From assembly GCA_023228245.1 (NCBI GenBank), contig JALOBN010000053.1:1-8007 (forward strand): DNA of 8,007 nt, in the 5' to 3' direction. A model generated the notes under the pieces. It ran no database searches and was not told the origin of the DNA. It was given only the letters and a program-made list of their open reading frames with translations. Below are positions 1-5,719 of this stretch, one piece after another. Position 1 is the stretch's first letter. Every line of letters starts with the position of its first letter. Source of the DNA: Candidatus Pacearchaeota archaeon. GTDB taxonomy: Archaea; Nanoarchaeota; Nanoarchaeia; Pacearchaeales; GW2011-AR1. Position numbers and translations under genes: made by a program.

Positions 1-2
1 TC

Positions 3-53
3 GCTCGGGCCGGTTCGTTCGCCGAAGCTGACGCCAAGGAGAAATCGCAATGA
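3..53 (+). CDS. C-terminal tail of an upstream gene (partial)
   Basis: One frame is open from the left edge and ends in TGA at 51-53, giving about 16 residues that finish ...EADAKEKSQ. The stop overlaps the next start as ATGA at 50-53, a typical translational coupling in phage operons. The other two forward frames stop at 29-31 and at 79-81, the latter inside the next gene, so this is the most natural reading. The tail is Ala/Glu/Lys-rich and gives no clue to function. The gene body lies outside the window. Confidence 0.5.
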   Translation, partial: ARAGSFAEADAKEKSQ

Positions 54-253
54 TGCCAACATGCCCTGGCTGCGGAAGTAACAAACGAATCATCAAGGCC
101 GGTACGAATATCCATACGTTCGCCTGTCTTACTTGCCAGATGTGTTTTGAAGATGGGGATGATTCAGATATTCCTTATGGGAATCCTGCAAAAATTGTAG
201 AAAATATGGAAAAACGTGAATTGTCAAGAATTCGTAGAGGTGGTATGATTTAA
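50..253 (+). CDS. Small zinc-ribbon protein, 67 aa
   Basis: Function is not recognised. The N-terminal half is a zinc ribbon: C5-P-G-C8 and C26-L-T-C29, with an extra C32. The CPxC-x-S start and the CxxC-x3-F end match the ribbon style of transposase-type and transcription-factor-type zinc ribbons. The C-terminal half is charged and basic at its end (RELSRIRRGG), which would suit nucleic-acid contact. AAGGAG at 36-41 lies 8 nt before the ATG at 50; a second ATG follows directly at 53, so either could be used. The start overlaps the stop of the preceding frame (ATGA). It is probably a DNA- or RNA-binding accessory protein, but that is inferred from the fold only. Confidence 0.75.
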   Translation: MMPTCPGCGSNKRIIKAGTNIHTFACLTCQMCFEDGDDSDIPYGNPAKIVENMEKRELSRIRRGGMI

Positions 254-258
254 GTATC

Positions 259-353
259 GAGCCCAGCCATAACCTAAAATACTGTCATCGTGCGGGCGTT
301 CTTGCTCTGGCTGGGCTCCGCCCGTGCGATGGCACTTTATAGGAGCCCAGCCA
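259..353 (+). promoter_or_regulatory. Structured leader that can sequester the HNH gene ribosome binding site
   Basis: GAGCCCAGCCAT occurs twice as a direct repeat, at 259-270 and 343-354, the second copy running into the HNH start codon. Between them, TGGCTGGGCTC (308-318) is the exact complement of both. Pairing 308-319 with 342-353 gives 12 uninterrupted base pairs around a 22-nt loop and covers most of the Shine-Dalgarno (AGGAG, 341-345) and the A of the ATG. Pairing 259-269 with 308-318 gives 11 bp and would free the ribosome site. A third hairpin, 289-298 with 319-328 (10 bp including two G-U pairs), competes with both. The complementarity is seen directly; a regulatory role is inferred. 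Hairpins hiding the ribosome site are known for the T4 homing endonuclease I-TevI. Confidence 0.55.
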
Positions 354-829
354 TGAAAACGAGTCTTCGTGAAAAGTTTGAAAGAGTAGGCTATACCGTT
401 GCGGAAAATGGTTGCTGGACATGGAAAGGTCGAGTACATCCCAATGGATATGCTGCTATGTCTCGTCATACCAAAGCGCATAGAGCATCTTATGAGATTT
501 TCAAAGGACCAATTCCTGAAGGTTTAGATGTGTGTCATACGTGTGATAATCCTTTGTGCGTCAATCCTTTGTATTTATTTGCGGCAACACGAAAAATAAA
601 TATGCAGGATTGTGTAGCTAAGGGGAGAACTTCCAAAGGAAATAAAGGTAGATTCTGCGAAAAAACTGCTTTTGCAAAGTTGACGAATAAACAAGTTAAA
701 AAAATTCTATTGGAACACAAGCATTGTATGGGTGAAAATACTCGATTGGCAAAAAAGTATGGTGTACATCATTCAACAATACACCTTATTGTGAAACGAA
801 AGACATGGAAACAAATATACGAAACATGA
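353..829 (+). CDS. HNH endonuclease (homing type) with C-terminal helix-turn-helix, 158 aa
   Basis: This is a phage-type HNH nuclease, expected to cut DNA and often to move as a free-standing homing endonuclease. The N-terminal segment has the C21-W-T-W plus NGY pattern and AHRASYE (42-48). The core is V60-C-H-T-C64-D-N-P-L-C69-V-N71-P-L-Y74-L-F, followed by NMQDCVAKGR, a signature of this HNH group. Residues about 108-155 (AKLTNKQVKKI...LAKKYGVHHSTIHLIVKRKTW) look like a helix-turn-helix that would provide DNA binding. The start is placed at ATG 353 because AGGAG lies 7 nt upstream; a GTG at 290 would add 21 unlike residues that fall in the hairpin leader. Oddly, the last catalytic or metal-binding His (normally CVNPxHLF) is Tyr74. 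The gene is AT-rich relative to its leader, suggesting separate acquisition. Confidence 0.9.
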   Translation: MKTSLREKFERVGYTVAENGCWTWKGRVHPNGYAAMSRHTKAHRASYEIFKGPIPEGLDVCHTCDNPLCVNPLYLFAATRKINMQDCVAKGRTSKGNKGRFCEKTAFAKLTNKQVKKILLEHKHCMGENTRLAKKYGVHHSTIHLIVKRKTWKQIYET

Positions 830-854
830 GGCAGGAAAGGAGAAGGTTTCGATA

Positions 855-1385
855 ATGGCAAAACGCCACCCAATACCGAGTGATATTTTACCTGAGCATA
901 TCGTAGCCCTGGTCGATTCGCGCGAGCAGTACCCCCTCGATCTAAGTCCATTGAAAACTCAGGTAAAAGGACTCAGTACCGGGGATTATTCTTGTGTTGG
1001 CATGGAAAACTTGGTAGCAATCGAGCGAAAAAGTTTGTCGGACGCTCTTGGATGCCTGGGCGGTGAGAGGGAAAGATTTGAAAAAGAACTGATGCGAATG
1101 CTTGCCTATCCTGTACGGTGTCTTGTTATCGAATCCTCGTGGAAAGAACTTGAGGAAGGAAATTGGCGTTCGCAAATTACTCCCTCGTCTGCGATCGGTT
1201 CGCTGTTGTCCTGGCAGAATATGGGGATACCGATAATGATGGCAGATAACCATGAAAGGGCAGGAAGATTTGTATCTCGGATGTTGTTTATGGCTGCCCG
1301 TCGTAGAATTCGAGAGAACAGAGGAATTATGGCGGCTGTATTTAACCTGGATGAACCGCCGGCAGAGTCGCCGGTGAAACAATAA
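855..1385 (+). CDS. ERCC4/XPF-fold nuclease, 176 aa
   Basis: The protein carries the full XPF/ERCC4 active-site signature: D21 in VDSREQYP, G43-D44-Y45 (TGDYS), then E57-R58-K59-S-L-S-D63, i.e. GD-x12-ERK-x3-D. These residues bind metal in the XPF/MUS81 family, which cuts branched or structured DNA. E71-R-E-R-F-EKEL (71-79) continues the typical helix. Only the nuclease fold is present; there is no helicase domain, and the usual tandem helix-hairpin-helix domain is not evident. This matches the small stand-alone ERCC4 proteins of phages. A role in phage recombination, replication-fork processing or DNA resolution is inferred. The start at ATG 855 has GAAGG (842-846) 8 nt away, with AGGAG slightly upstream. 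It sits 25 nt after the HNH gene and 21 nt before the next. Confidence 0.88.
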   Translation: MAKRHPIPSDILPEHIVALVDSREQYPLDLSPLKTQVKGLSTGDYSCVGMENLVAIERKSLSDALGCLGGERERFEKELMRMLAYPVRCLVIESSWKELEEGNWRSQITPSSAIGSLLSWQNMGIPIMMADNHERAGRFVSRMLFMAARRRIRENRGIMAAVFNLDEPPAESPVKQ

Positions 1386-1406
1386 CCCTTTACGAAGGAA
1401 GCTATC

Positions 1407-1784
1407 ATGGACAATCTAAAAGAACTCGTTTATCAAGCAATCGGACAAGCCTCAATGTGCTGGGACGAAATTCCGAAAGGTATCTTTGATTCAACTGCCG
1501 CATCCAATGTAGCGGAAACGCTTTGTAAGCAGATCGAAGAGTTGCACAGTAATTCTCCAAGGAAACCGCTTGAAGTTGCTGAGGCACGTCGTTTTCTAAT
1601 TGAGGCACTCAAGGAAGATCAAGGATTTTACCAAGCATACAAAACAAATATAGCCATTTGTTTTCAAGACGAATATGCCAAAGCGATGGGATCAAGCGGC
1701 AGTAAGGCAATTGGGGCAATTGATATACCGTCCATAGCAGATAAAGCTGCGGAAAGTTTTATGCAAAAGTGGATTAATTCGTAA
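1407..1784 (+). CDS. Hypothetical phage protein, 125 aa
   Basis: Not assigned to a function. It is predominantly helical and soluble, with no signal peptide or membrane segment. The opening (residues 1-30, LKELVYQAIGQASMCW...GIFDSTAA) resembles a segment I associate with conserved hypothetical proteins of phages, where a phrase like 'QASMCW...GVFDST' precedes a helical region. The start at ATG 1407 is supported by AAGGAAG (1395-1401). It lies 21 nt after the ERCC4-type nuclease, so it is probably co-transcribed with it and may belong to the same DNA-metabolism group, but that is position only. Confidence 0.8.
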   Translation: MDNLKELVYQAIGQASMCWDEIPKGIFDSTAASNVAETLCKQIEELHSNSPRKPLEVAEARRFLIEALKEDQGFYQAYKTNIAICFQDEYAKAMGSSGSKAIGAIDIPSIADKAAESFMQKWINS

Positions 1785-1824
1785 ATCAACTAACCGGGGC
1801 AAAACTTTAACAAGGAGAAAGATT

Positions 1825-2112
1825 GTGGCGAAACAAAAAAGTTTAGGTGACATGGTTCCCGAAGTTCCGGCCGACGTGCAGGAAAAAGCTGATGCCTATG
1901 CTGCGGCATTGCGACGGCTAGGGAATGCCAAGGAGAAAAAGAACGGGTGCGAAGAGTTACTCATCGTGGCGATGAAGGACGCCGACATTACCGAGGTTCG
2001 CATAGATTTAGGAAACAAGCGGATCGTCTTGTCCAAAAAGGACACCTTGAAAATAAAGAAGGTCAAGGGCGAAGGCGGTGATTCGGACGGTGACGAGGGC
2101 GACGACGAGTAA
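1825..2112 (+). CDS. Hypothetical helical protein with acidic tail, 95 aa, GTG start
   Basis: Function unknown. Residues about 16-52 form a long amphipathic helix with coiled-coil character (VQEKADAYAAALRRLGNAKE...). A probable beta-hairpin follows (TEVRIDLGNKRIVLSKK, 56-72), then a basic patch and a strongly acidic Gly/Asp/Glu tail. A helix followed by a short beta-hairpin is a layout seen in many small phage accessory proteins. The GTG at 1825 is chosen because AAGGAG at 1812-1817 lies 7 nt upstream and no ATG gives a comparable product. Charged tails of this kind are common in proteins that bind DNA-binding partners or mimic DNA, but nothing here proves that. Confidence 0.8.
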   Translation: MAKQKSLGDMVPEVPADVQEKADAYAAALRRLGNAKEKKNGCEELLIVAMKDADITEVRIDLGNKRIVLSKKDTLKIKKVKGEGGDSDGDEGDDE

Positions 2113-2118
2113 ACGAAA

Positions 2119-2421
2119 ATGATTGCATTTATGGACAAACGTGAAACGACTTATCCAACCTATTGGGTTGCGACTACAACGGCTTCGAGTACAACGAACG
2201 TTGAAATCGACTTTATCCAAGTGGATATGATTGTAATTGTCCATGATGAATCCCCCCGAATTCAAGATGTTGATATTGCAGCACTTGAAGAGAAAATACC
2301 CGATGAAGAGGATGAAGGTAATCGCGTAGAGCCTAATATCCTCCAAATGTGCCTAATGCGAGGTGGCCTCTCGCAAGTAAGACCACGGAGGGCTGCTCAA
2401 AAGGCATCGGGATATGGTTAG
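2119..2421 (+). CDS. Hypothetical protein, 100 aa
   Basis: Not recognised. It begins 6 nt after the previous stop. The N-terminal half is beta-rich (TYWVATTTASSTTNVEIDFIQVDMIVIVHDE), then there is an acidic helix (AALEEKIPDEEDEG) and a basic end (QVRPRRAAQKASGYG). Neither possible start (ATG 2119 or ATG 2131) has a clear Shine-Dalgarno, so coupling to the upstream gene is the likely way it is translated; 2119 is kept as the longer choice. It is the last gene before the terminator-like hairpin at 2445-2484. Confidence is reduced because the start is weak and no family is recognised. Confidence 0.6.
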   Translation: MIAFMDKRETTYPTYWVATTTASSTTNVEIDFIQVDMIVIVHDESPRIQDVDIAALEEKIPDEEDEGNRVEPNILQMCLMRGGLSQVRPRRAAQKASGYG

Positions 2422-2444
2422 CGACATGATCCACTAACGCCCTT

Positions 2445-2484
2445 GCCGGTTGTGGCGTAATACAACCGGTGTACTTTTTGTTTT
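2445..2484 (+). terminator. Rho-independent terminator-like hairpin
   Basis: CCGGTTGT (2446-2453) and ACAACCGG (2462-2469) form a perfect 8-bp stem with an 8-nt loop, and a G-U pair can extend it at 2445/2470. A T-rich run follows (five T at 2475-2479, G, four T at 2481-2484). The 5-nt gap between stem and T-run makes it imperfect, so partial read-through is likely. It lies between the 100-residue hypothetical and the zinc-ribbon/TGT-like/DPW gene chain. Confidence 0.6.
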
Positions 2485-2503
2485 CAGTTTCAGGAGTATT
2501 TCA

Positions 2504-2719
2504 ATGCGGTGTGTAAAATATAAGTGCCCTGTGTGTAGCGATTACTTTTGGCAGCACAAAGATGGATCTTATCGGTGTGGTTGCCTGCCTGATTCGGATG
2601 ATCCGCAAGGGCAAGAGTTAGAAGATCGGAAGCGAGAAGCGAGAATGATAGTTACCCGCGGCGGCGTTCGTAAGTTTCCAAGGTTCGAGGAAGATACTTC
2701 AAAGTGGTTTAAGATTTAA
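2504..2719 (+). CDS. Small zinc-ribbon protein, 71 aa
   Basis: Function unknown. C8-P-V-C11 and C25-G-C27 form a probable zinc ribbon, with C3 and H18 as further possible ligands. The middle is acidic (DSDDPQGQELED) and the rest is a charged helix. The start at ATG 2504 is fixed by AGGAG at 2492-2496, 7 nt upstream; an in-frame TTG further upstream would place the N-terminus inside the terminator hairpin and is rejected. Its stop TAA overlaps the next ATG by one base (TAATG at 2717-2721), so it is translationally coupled to the TGT-like gene and may act with it. Confidence 0.78.
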   Translation: MRCVKYKCPVCSDYFWQHKDGSYRCGCLPDSDDPQGQELEDRKREARMIVTRGGVRKFPRFEEDTSKWFKI

Positions 2720-3327
2720 TGAAATTTCTCTTAGATGTATCACCGAAAAAACTAAAAGTAGCAATGCTACTATATCCTGAACTTGTACTTGGGCAGTTTT
2801 GTACTCCATTGACAGCTAACTTACTGCATGAATCGGCATGGTTCGCAATAGATAATGGTGCATATTCAAGATTCAATTCATCGGCGTTTATTTCTCGTTT
2901 GCAACGTCATGGTGGTGCATTTAGTCGATGTTTATTTGTCGCATGTCCTGATGTAGTTGGGAATGCTAGAAGGACACTTGAAGCATTTGGATATTGGCAA
3001 GATATTATCAAGAGCTATTGGCCTTTGGCTCTTGTTGCGCAAGATGGATTAGAAAATTTAGATATTCCGTGGAGTTCAATCAAAGCTATATTTATCGGTG
3101 GTACTACGGAATGGAAAGACTCACAAGCAGCATACGACATTGTGAGAACGGCGAAAATTATTGGAAAACATGTACACGTTGGACGGGTCAATGATCGAAA
3201 ACGATTCAACACCTATTCAAGATTAGATGCAGATACATGTGATGGTACAGGAGTTTCGATCTTTACAAATAAAAAACTTCGACTAATTGAAGAAAAAAAC
3301 AAAACACCTCTATTGAAAGATGAATAA
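2719..3327 (+). CDS. TGT/DpdA-like protein (putative base-exchange enzyme), 202 aa
   Basis: The protein looks like a small relative of the tRNA-guanine transglycosylase TIM barrel, the fold also used by phage and bacterial DpdA enzymes that put 7-deazaguanines into DNA. TGT landmarks occur in order: D45-N-G-A-Y at the position of TGT's DSGGFQ (acid/base Asp), V106-A-Q-D-G for IVQGG, F125-I-G-G-T-T-E-W-K for GGLAVGE, and D172-T-C-D175-G-T-G near the nucleophilic Asp. H151-V-H-V-G-R-V-N is also distinctive and recurs in phage and actinobacterial relatives as I recall them. The C-terminal zinc site of classical TGT is absent. Alternatively it is a non-catalytic member of the superfamily. No preQ0 or queuosine synthesis genes are visible. 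The gene starts by 1-nt overlap with the gene before and is visibly more AT-rich than the gene after, suggesting separate acquisition. Confidence 0.7.
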   Translation: MKFLLDVSPKKLKVAMLLYPELVLGQFCTPLTANLLHESAWFAIDNGAYSRFNSSAFISRLQRHGGAFSRCLFVACPDVVGNARRTLEAFGYWQDIIKSYWPLALVAQDGLENLDIPWSSIKAIFIGGTTEWKDSQAAYDIVRTAKIIGKHVHVGRVNDRKRFNTYSRLDADTCDGTGVSIFTNKKLRLIEEKNKTPLLKDE

Positions 3328-3746
3328 TGGCTAAGCCTACCTGCATCGACCTAACCGAACTGTGTGGCAAAAAGTACAAGATCGAATACGAGGAATCGTA
3401 CTATGCTCAGTACGGCCCAAATGCTCACGTAAATGATCCGTGGTACAAAATCGTACCATGCCAAAAAGGCCACTTCTTTCCGTGGGGTGGAAACCGGATT
3501 GCTTTCGCAACCAAAGGCAACGGCCCTATCTGTCGGATTCTGCGGGATCTTCCAGGCGTGGAAGTGATGCAGGATGGGAGCGATGGGATCAATGTTGCGT
3601 TCGATGTTAGCATGTTTGACCAGATTGCCCAACTTGTGATACCCCGCAAGAAGAGGCAAGTTTCAGATGAGGAGAGACAAAGACTGGCTGACATGAGTGC
3701 CAAGTATAGTCCTTTACGCATCAGTGAGAGGCAGGAAACGGTCTGA
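3327..3746 (+). CDS. Conserved hypothetical protein ('DPW...PWGG' family), 139 aa
   Basis: Function unknown. I recognise the general pattern from conserved hypotheticals of phages and planctomycete genomes: a start like KPTCIDL, then DPW (37-39), I42-V-P-C45, F50-F-P-W-G-G55, PGVEVMQDG (76-84), FDVSMFDQIA (92-101) and a basic PRKKRQVSDEER (106-117) before a polar tail. Those blocks are all present, so the gene appears intact. There is no membrane segment or signal peptide. The start overlaps the stop of the TGT-like gene by one base (TAATG at 3325-3329). It is the last gene of the rightward block and is followed by the bidirectional terminator. No enzymatic motif is visible. Confidence 0.82.
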   Translation: MAKPTCIDLTELCGKKYKIEYEESYYAQYGPNAHVNDPWYKIVPCQKGHFFPWGGNRIAFATKGNGPICRILRDLPGVEVMQDGSDGINVAFDVSMFDQIAQLVIPRKKRQVSDEERQRLADMSAKYSPLRISERQETV

Positions 3747-3791
3747 ATTTCGCTTCGGACAAGAAATGCGGGAAAATATACATCCCAATAA

Positions 3792-3825
3792 GAAAGCCCC
3801 CTAGAATCGCTCCTGGGGGCGTTTT
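3792..3825. terminator. Bidirectional rho-independent terminator between convergent operons
   Basis: GCCCCC (3796-3801) and GGGGGC (3815-3820) form a G/C-only 6-bp stem with a 13-nt loop. On the + strand it is followed by GTTTT (3821-3825). On the - strand the stem is followed by TTTCT (3795-3791). It lies 49 nt after the last rightward stop and about 10 nt beyond the last leftward stop, exactly where convergent transcription should end. Confidence 0.85.
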
Positions 3826-3834
3826 AATGAAATC

Positions 3835-4647
3835 TCAGTCATTCTTGACTATCTTGGAAGCCAGTCGGGAAGAGTTAGCCCAAGATTTACCACCCCTTCG
3901 GGTGCGTCCAATACTATCGAGGTATCGGCAGATGGCATAACCAGTAGCTTTTGGGTTGGCTTCTTTGAATGCCAGAGCAAGGGCTATGTTTTCCTGTTCG
4001 TAAGGCTCTGGTATAACCCTTTTGTTGTTCTCGGGATCAAGCTGGAATCCGTACTGTATTCTCTCAGCCCTTGTCATGCGATGCCCGTTCTTCTTTCCGC
4101 GATGCATACCAGCAAGTATCCTGGCAACGATCAGCATTCGTTCGTACTCAGAAATTACTGCCAAGAGGTTTTGGGTAAGTCGGTTTTCGGGGGCTTCTCC
4201 GTTTGGTTCGTCGGCAGCTTCGATCTTGCATCCGTGGCGGGCAACGTCCATCCGAACAATTCCCTGTCCATGTGCGCTACGGCCGATACGATCTCTCTTC
4301 GTAACCAGGAGTACCATTCCGGGGGTCAATTTATTGATTGCTTCATAGAGATTTGGCCGTTCGATATACCATGCCTCCGGGCTTGGATCGATGTCGCTTC
4401 CCTTTCCAGATGTGCATGGTTCATTGAATACCCACACAACCTCATACCCCATAAGTTCAGCATATTCTCGGCAACGCTGCTCCTGCCAACGTGATGAGGA
4501 CGATGCTTCTGAGTCTGGGAAAGTTCGCTTGCAGTCCTGACATAACAGGTTCATCGCGTCGAGTCTGTGGATTGACTTGCTGTTGCATATCGGGCATTTC
4601 GGCGGCCGAGGTGACCAACGGGTATAGATTCCGGCTTTGATCGTCAT
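3835..4647 (-). CDS. Serine recombinase with zinc ribbon inserted in the catalytic domain, 270 aa
   Basis: This is a site-specific serine recombinase that cuts and rejoins DNA through a serine-DNA link. The catalytic motif is Y8-T-R10-W-S12. Further landmarks are Q57-R-C-R-E-Y-A (helix after the active-site loop), S80-G-K, R97-P-N-L, L113-L-V-T-K-R-D119-R120-I-G-R123-S and the E-helix SEYERMLIVAR (166-176). Residues about 190-265 resemble the C-terminal 'recombinase' DNA-binding domain (YGFQLDPENNKRVIPEP... to the end). Unusually, a zinc ribbon (C18-P-I-C21 ... C36-Q-D-C39-K-R-T-F) sits between S12 and the QEQRCREYAE helix. At 270 residues it is shorter than large serine integrases and lacks their long coiled-coil domain. 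AAGGA at 4655-4659 lies 7 nt upstream of ATG 4647, which overlaps the preceding stop by one base. It could be the integrase or resolvase of the element, but no attachment site is recognised. Confidence 0.88.
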   Translation of the reverse strand: MTIKAGIYTRWSPRPPKCPICNSKSIHRLDAMNLLCQDCKRTFPDSEASSSSRWQEQRCREYAELMGYEVVWVFNEPCTSGKGSDIDPSPEAWYIERPNLYEAINKLTPGMVLLVTKRDRIGRSAHGQGIVRMDVARHGCKIEAADEPNGEAPENRLTQNLLAVISEYERMLIVARILAGMHRGKKNGHRMTRAERIQYGFQLDPENNKRVIPEPYEQENIALALAFKEANPKATGYAICRYLDSIGRTRRGGKSWANSSRLASKIVKND

Positions 4648-4964
4648 TATTCCATCCTTTCAATCGTCTTTAATGTGGCTTCAAGGATTCGCTTTGGAGA
4701 AAGTTGCAGGGCTCCTATTGCTTCCATGCCAAGCGGAGAAAAAGAAATTAGTTGAATCAGTTGGCGATTGAATTCGATCATCCAATCATCGCCCCGGCAT
4801 ACGATTTCTTGCACGAGAAAACGGCATGAATCAAGAGATTCTTCTGGATTAAAATCTTCGCAAAGAGCGCATTCTGCCGAAATTACGGAAACCGCAAGTT
4901 TTGTTACCACAATAGGTTTCCAGTTCAAAAACGCCATGATTTTATTGAATTGATTTTCAGTCAT
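4647..4964 (-). CDS. Hypothetical protein with possible metal-binding Cys cluster, 105 aa
   Basis: Function unknown. The protein is mainly helical. Four cysteines (C32-A-L-C35, then C47 and C56) could form a metal site or disulphides, but the spacing does not match a familiar ribbon. The second half is a run of amphipathic helices ending LSPKRILEATLKTIERME. GAAAGGAA precedes the ATG at 4964, within the ACGAAAGG leader shared with two other genes of this operon. The stop TAA overlaps the recombinase start by one base (TAATG at 4645-4649). That coupling to the recombinase gene is the main hint to a role, for example as an accessory or regulatory factor, and it is only positional. Confidence 0.7.
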   Translation of the reverse strand: MTENQFNKIMAFLNWKPIVVTKLAVSVISAECALCEDFNPEESLDSCRFLVQEIVCRGDDWMIEFNRQLIQLISFSPLGMEAIGALQLSPKRILEATLKTIERME

Positions 4965-4979
4965 GATTTTCCTTTCGTG

Positions 4980-5369
4980 TTATAGAAACAACAGTGATTC
5001 ACCGTGTTCCGCGCAGTATTCGAGCATGTTACAAAGTTCTTCGGACTGCTGGATGTCATATCGTTCATACGCAAATCCCATATTGGCGGGAGTCCTCTCT
5101 TTCCACTCGTCCACAATCTCTTTTAATCGTGGAAGTAACTCTCTGCATTGATCGGCGGTCAATTCGCCGTCACAATCGGAATGATCGAGTAAATGAACAA
5201 GCGGTTCATCCTTCGCGTCGGGCCATTCTTCATCGCCCCCGAATCCGATCATGTCATTGAGAACTAAGCCGATCTCGTTGGCAAGTTTTCGGCGGTATTT
5301 CATAAAACCGGAGTATGACCAGCCAGCGTGAAGTTCTTTGTTCGATTCAATATGAAAATCAAGTCCCAT
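4980..5369 (-). CDS. Conserved hypothetical protein ('SDCDGEL' family), 129 aa
   Basis: I recognise the pattern of a widespread conserved protein of unknown function found in phages and bacteria. It starts MGLDF (1-5), then WSYSGF (17-22), a short helix (MKYRRKLANEIGL), GFGG (42-45) and the signature H63-S-D-C-D-G-E-L70, followed by an ADQCRELLPRLKEI helix. All these blocks are present. The start at 5369 is favoured over an in-frame ATG at 5411 because ACGAAAGGAA lies just upstream and the family begins MGLDF; the 14 extra residues of the longer form look unrelated. There is no membrane or signal sequence. The conserved acidic cluster might bind a metal, but I know of no demonstrated activity. 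Confidence 0.82.
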   Translation of the reverse strand: MGLDFHIESNKELHAGWSYSGFMKYRRKLANEIGLVLNDMIGFGGDEEWPDAKDEPLVHLLDHSDCDGELTADQCRELLPRLKEIVDEWKERTPANMGFAYERYDIQQSEELCNMLEYCAEHGESLLFL

Positions 5370-5422
5370 TATTTCGTTCCTTTCGTGAAAGCGCGGAAGA
5401 TTCCGGCGCATAAGTTTGAAGT

Positions 5423-5692
5423 TTAGTCGGTGTCGAATGGGCAGGTTCCGTCATTCGCTGTTGGTTCGTAAAACTCTCCAATTACCCAATCAGATGGTGG
5501 CAATGGCGGCTTGTTGTTCACATAGGGCTTTCGGTCGCTTTTCCTACCTATCCGATCCTCGATGTAGTGGCTTAGCTCATCGAAGTGAGCCATGAAGTGC
5601 TGATCGAGAAGCCAGTCAAGGTATCGCGTCGGAACATTTCCAAGCCGCGTCCCTTTGTGTTTGCCCCACGGCATTCGGTCGTTATCGTTCAT
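5423..5692 (-). CDS. DUF3820-type protein, 89 aa
   Basis: The N-terminus D5-R-M-P-W-G-K-H-K-G (about 5-14) followed by L-G-N-V-P-T-R-Y-L-D-W-L-L is the hallmark of DUF3820, a short domain also found at the end of exodeoxyribonuclease X and annotated in places as a quorum-sensing-related virulence factor. The rest (NKPPLPPSDWVIGEFYEPTANDGTCPFDTD) is a low-complexity tail. DUF3820 proteins are common in phages; their activity is not established. The start is uncertain: ATG 5692 lacks a clear Shine-Dalgarno, a TTG at 5704 would add four residues, and the internal Met of MPWGKHKG is also possible. It may depend on coupling to upstream translation. Confidence 0.78.
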   Translation of the reverse strand: MNDNDRMPWGKHKGTRLGNVPTRYLDWLLDQHFMAHFDELSHYIEDRIGRKSDRKPYVNNKPPLPPSDWVIGEFYEPTANDGTCPFDTD

Positions 5693-5719
5693 GGCTATAA
5701 GCAAAAATTATCATTTGGG

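Noticed and set aside
290..352. Longer HNH start at GTG 290
   Set aside because: It adds residues that do not match the family, lies inside the hairpin leader and has no Shine-Dalgarno, whereas ATG 353 has AGGAG 7 nt upstream.
942..1414. - strand ORFs opposite the ERCC4-type nuclease
   Set aside because: Antisense shadows of a gene with a complete GD...ERKxxxD active site.
3747..3834. Attachment site beside the recombinase gene
   Set aside because: The stretch contains only the bidirectional terminator; no repeat or tRNA-like sequence suggesting att was found, and no att core can be told without the host junction.
4081..4494. + strand ORFs opposite the serine recombinase
   Set aside because: They are antisense shadows: the - strand frame holds all the recombinase motifs, and these frames show no domain pattern.
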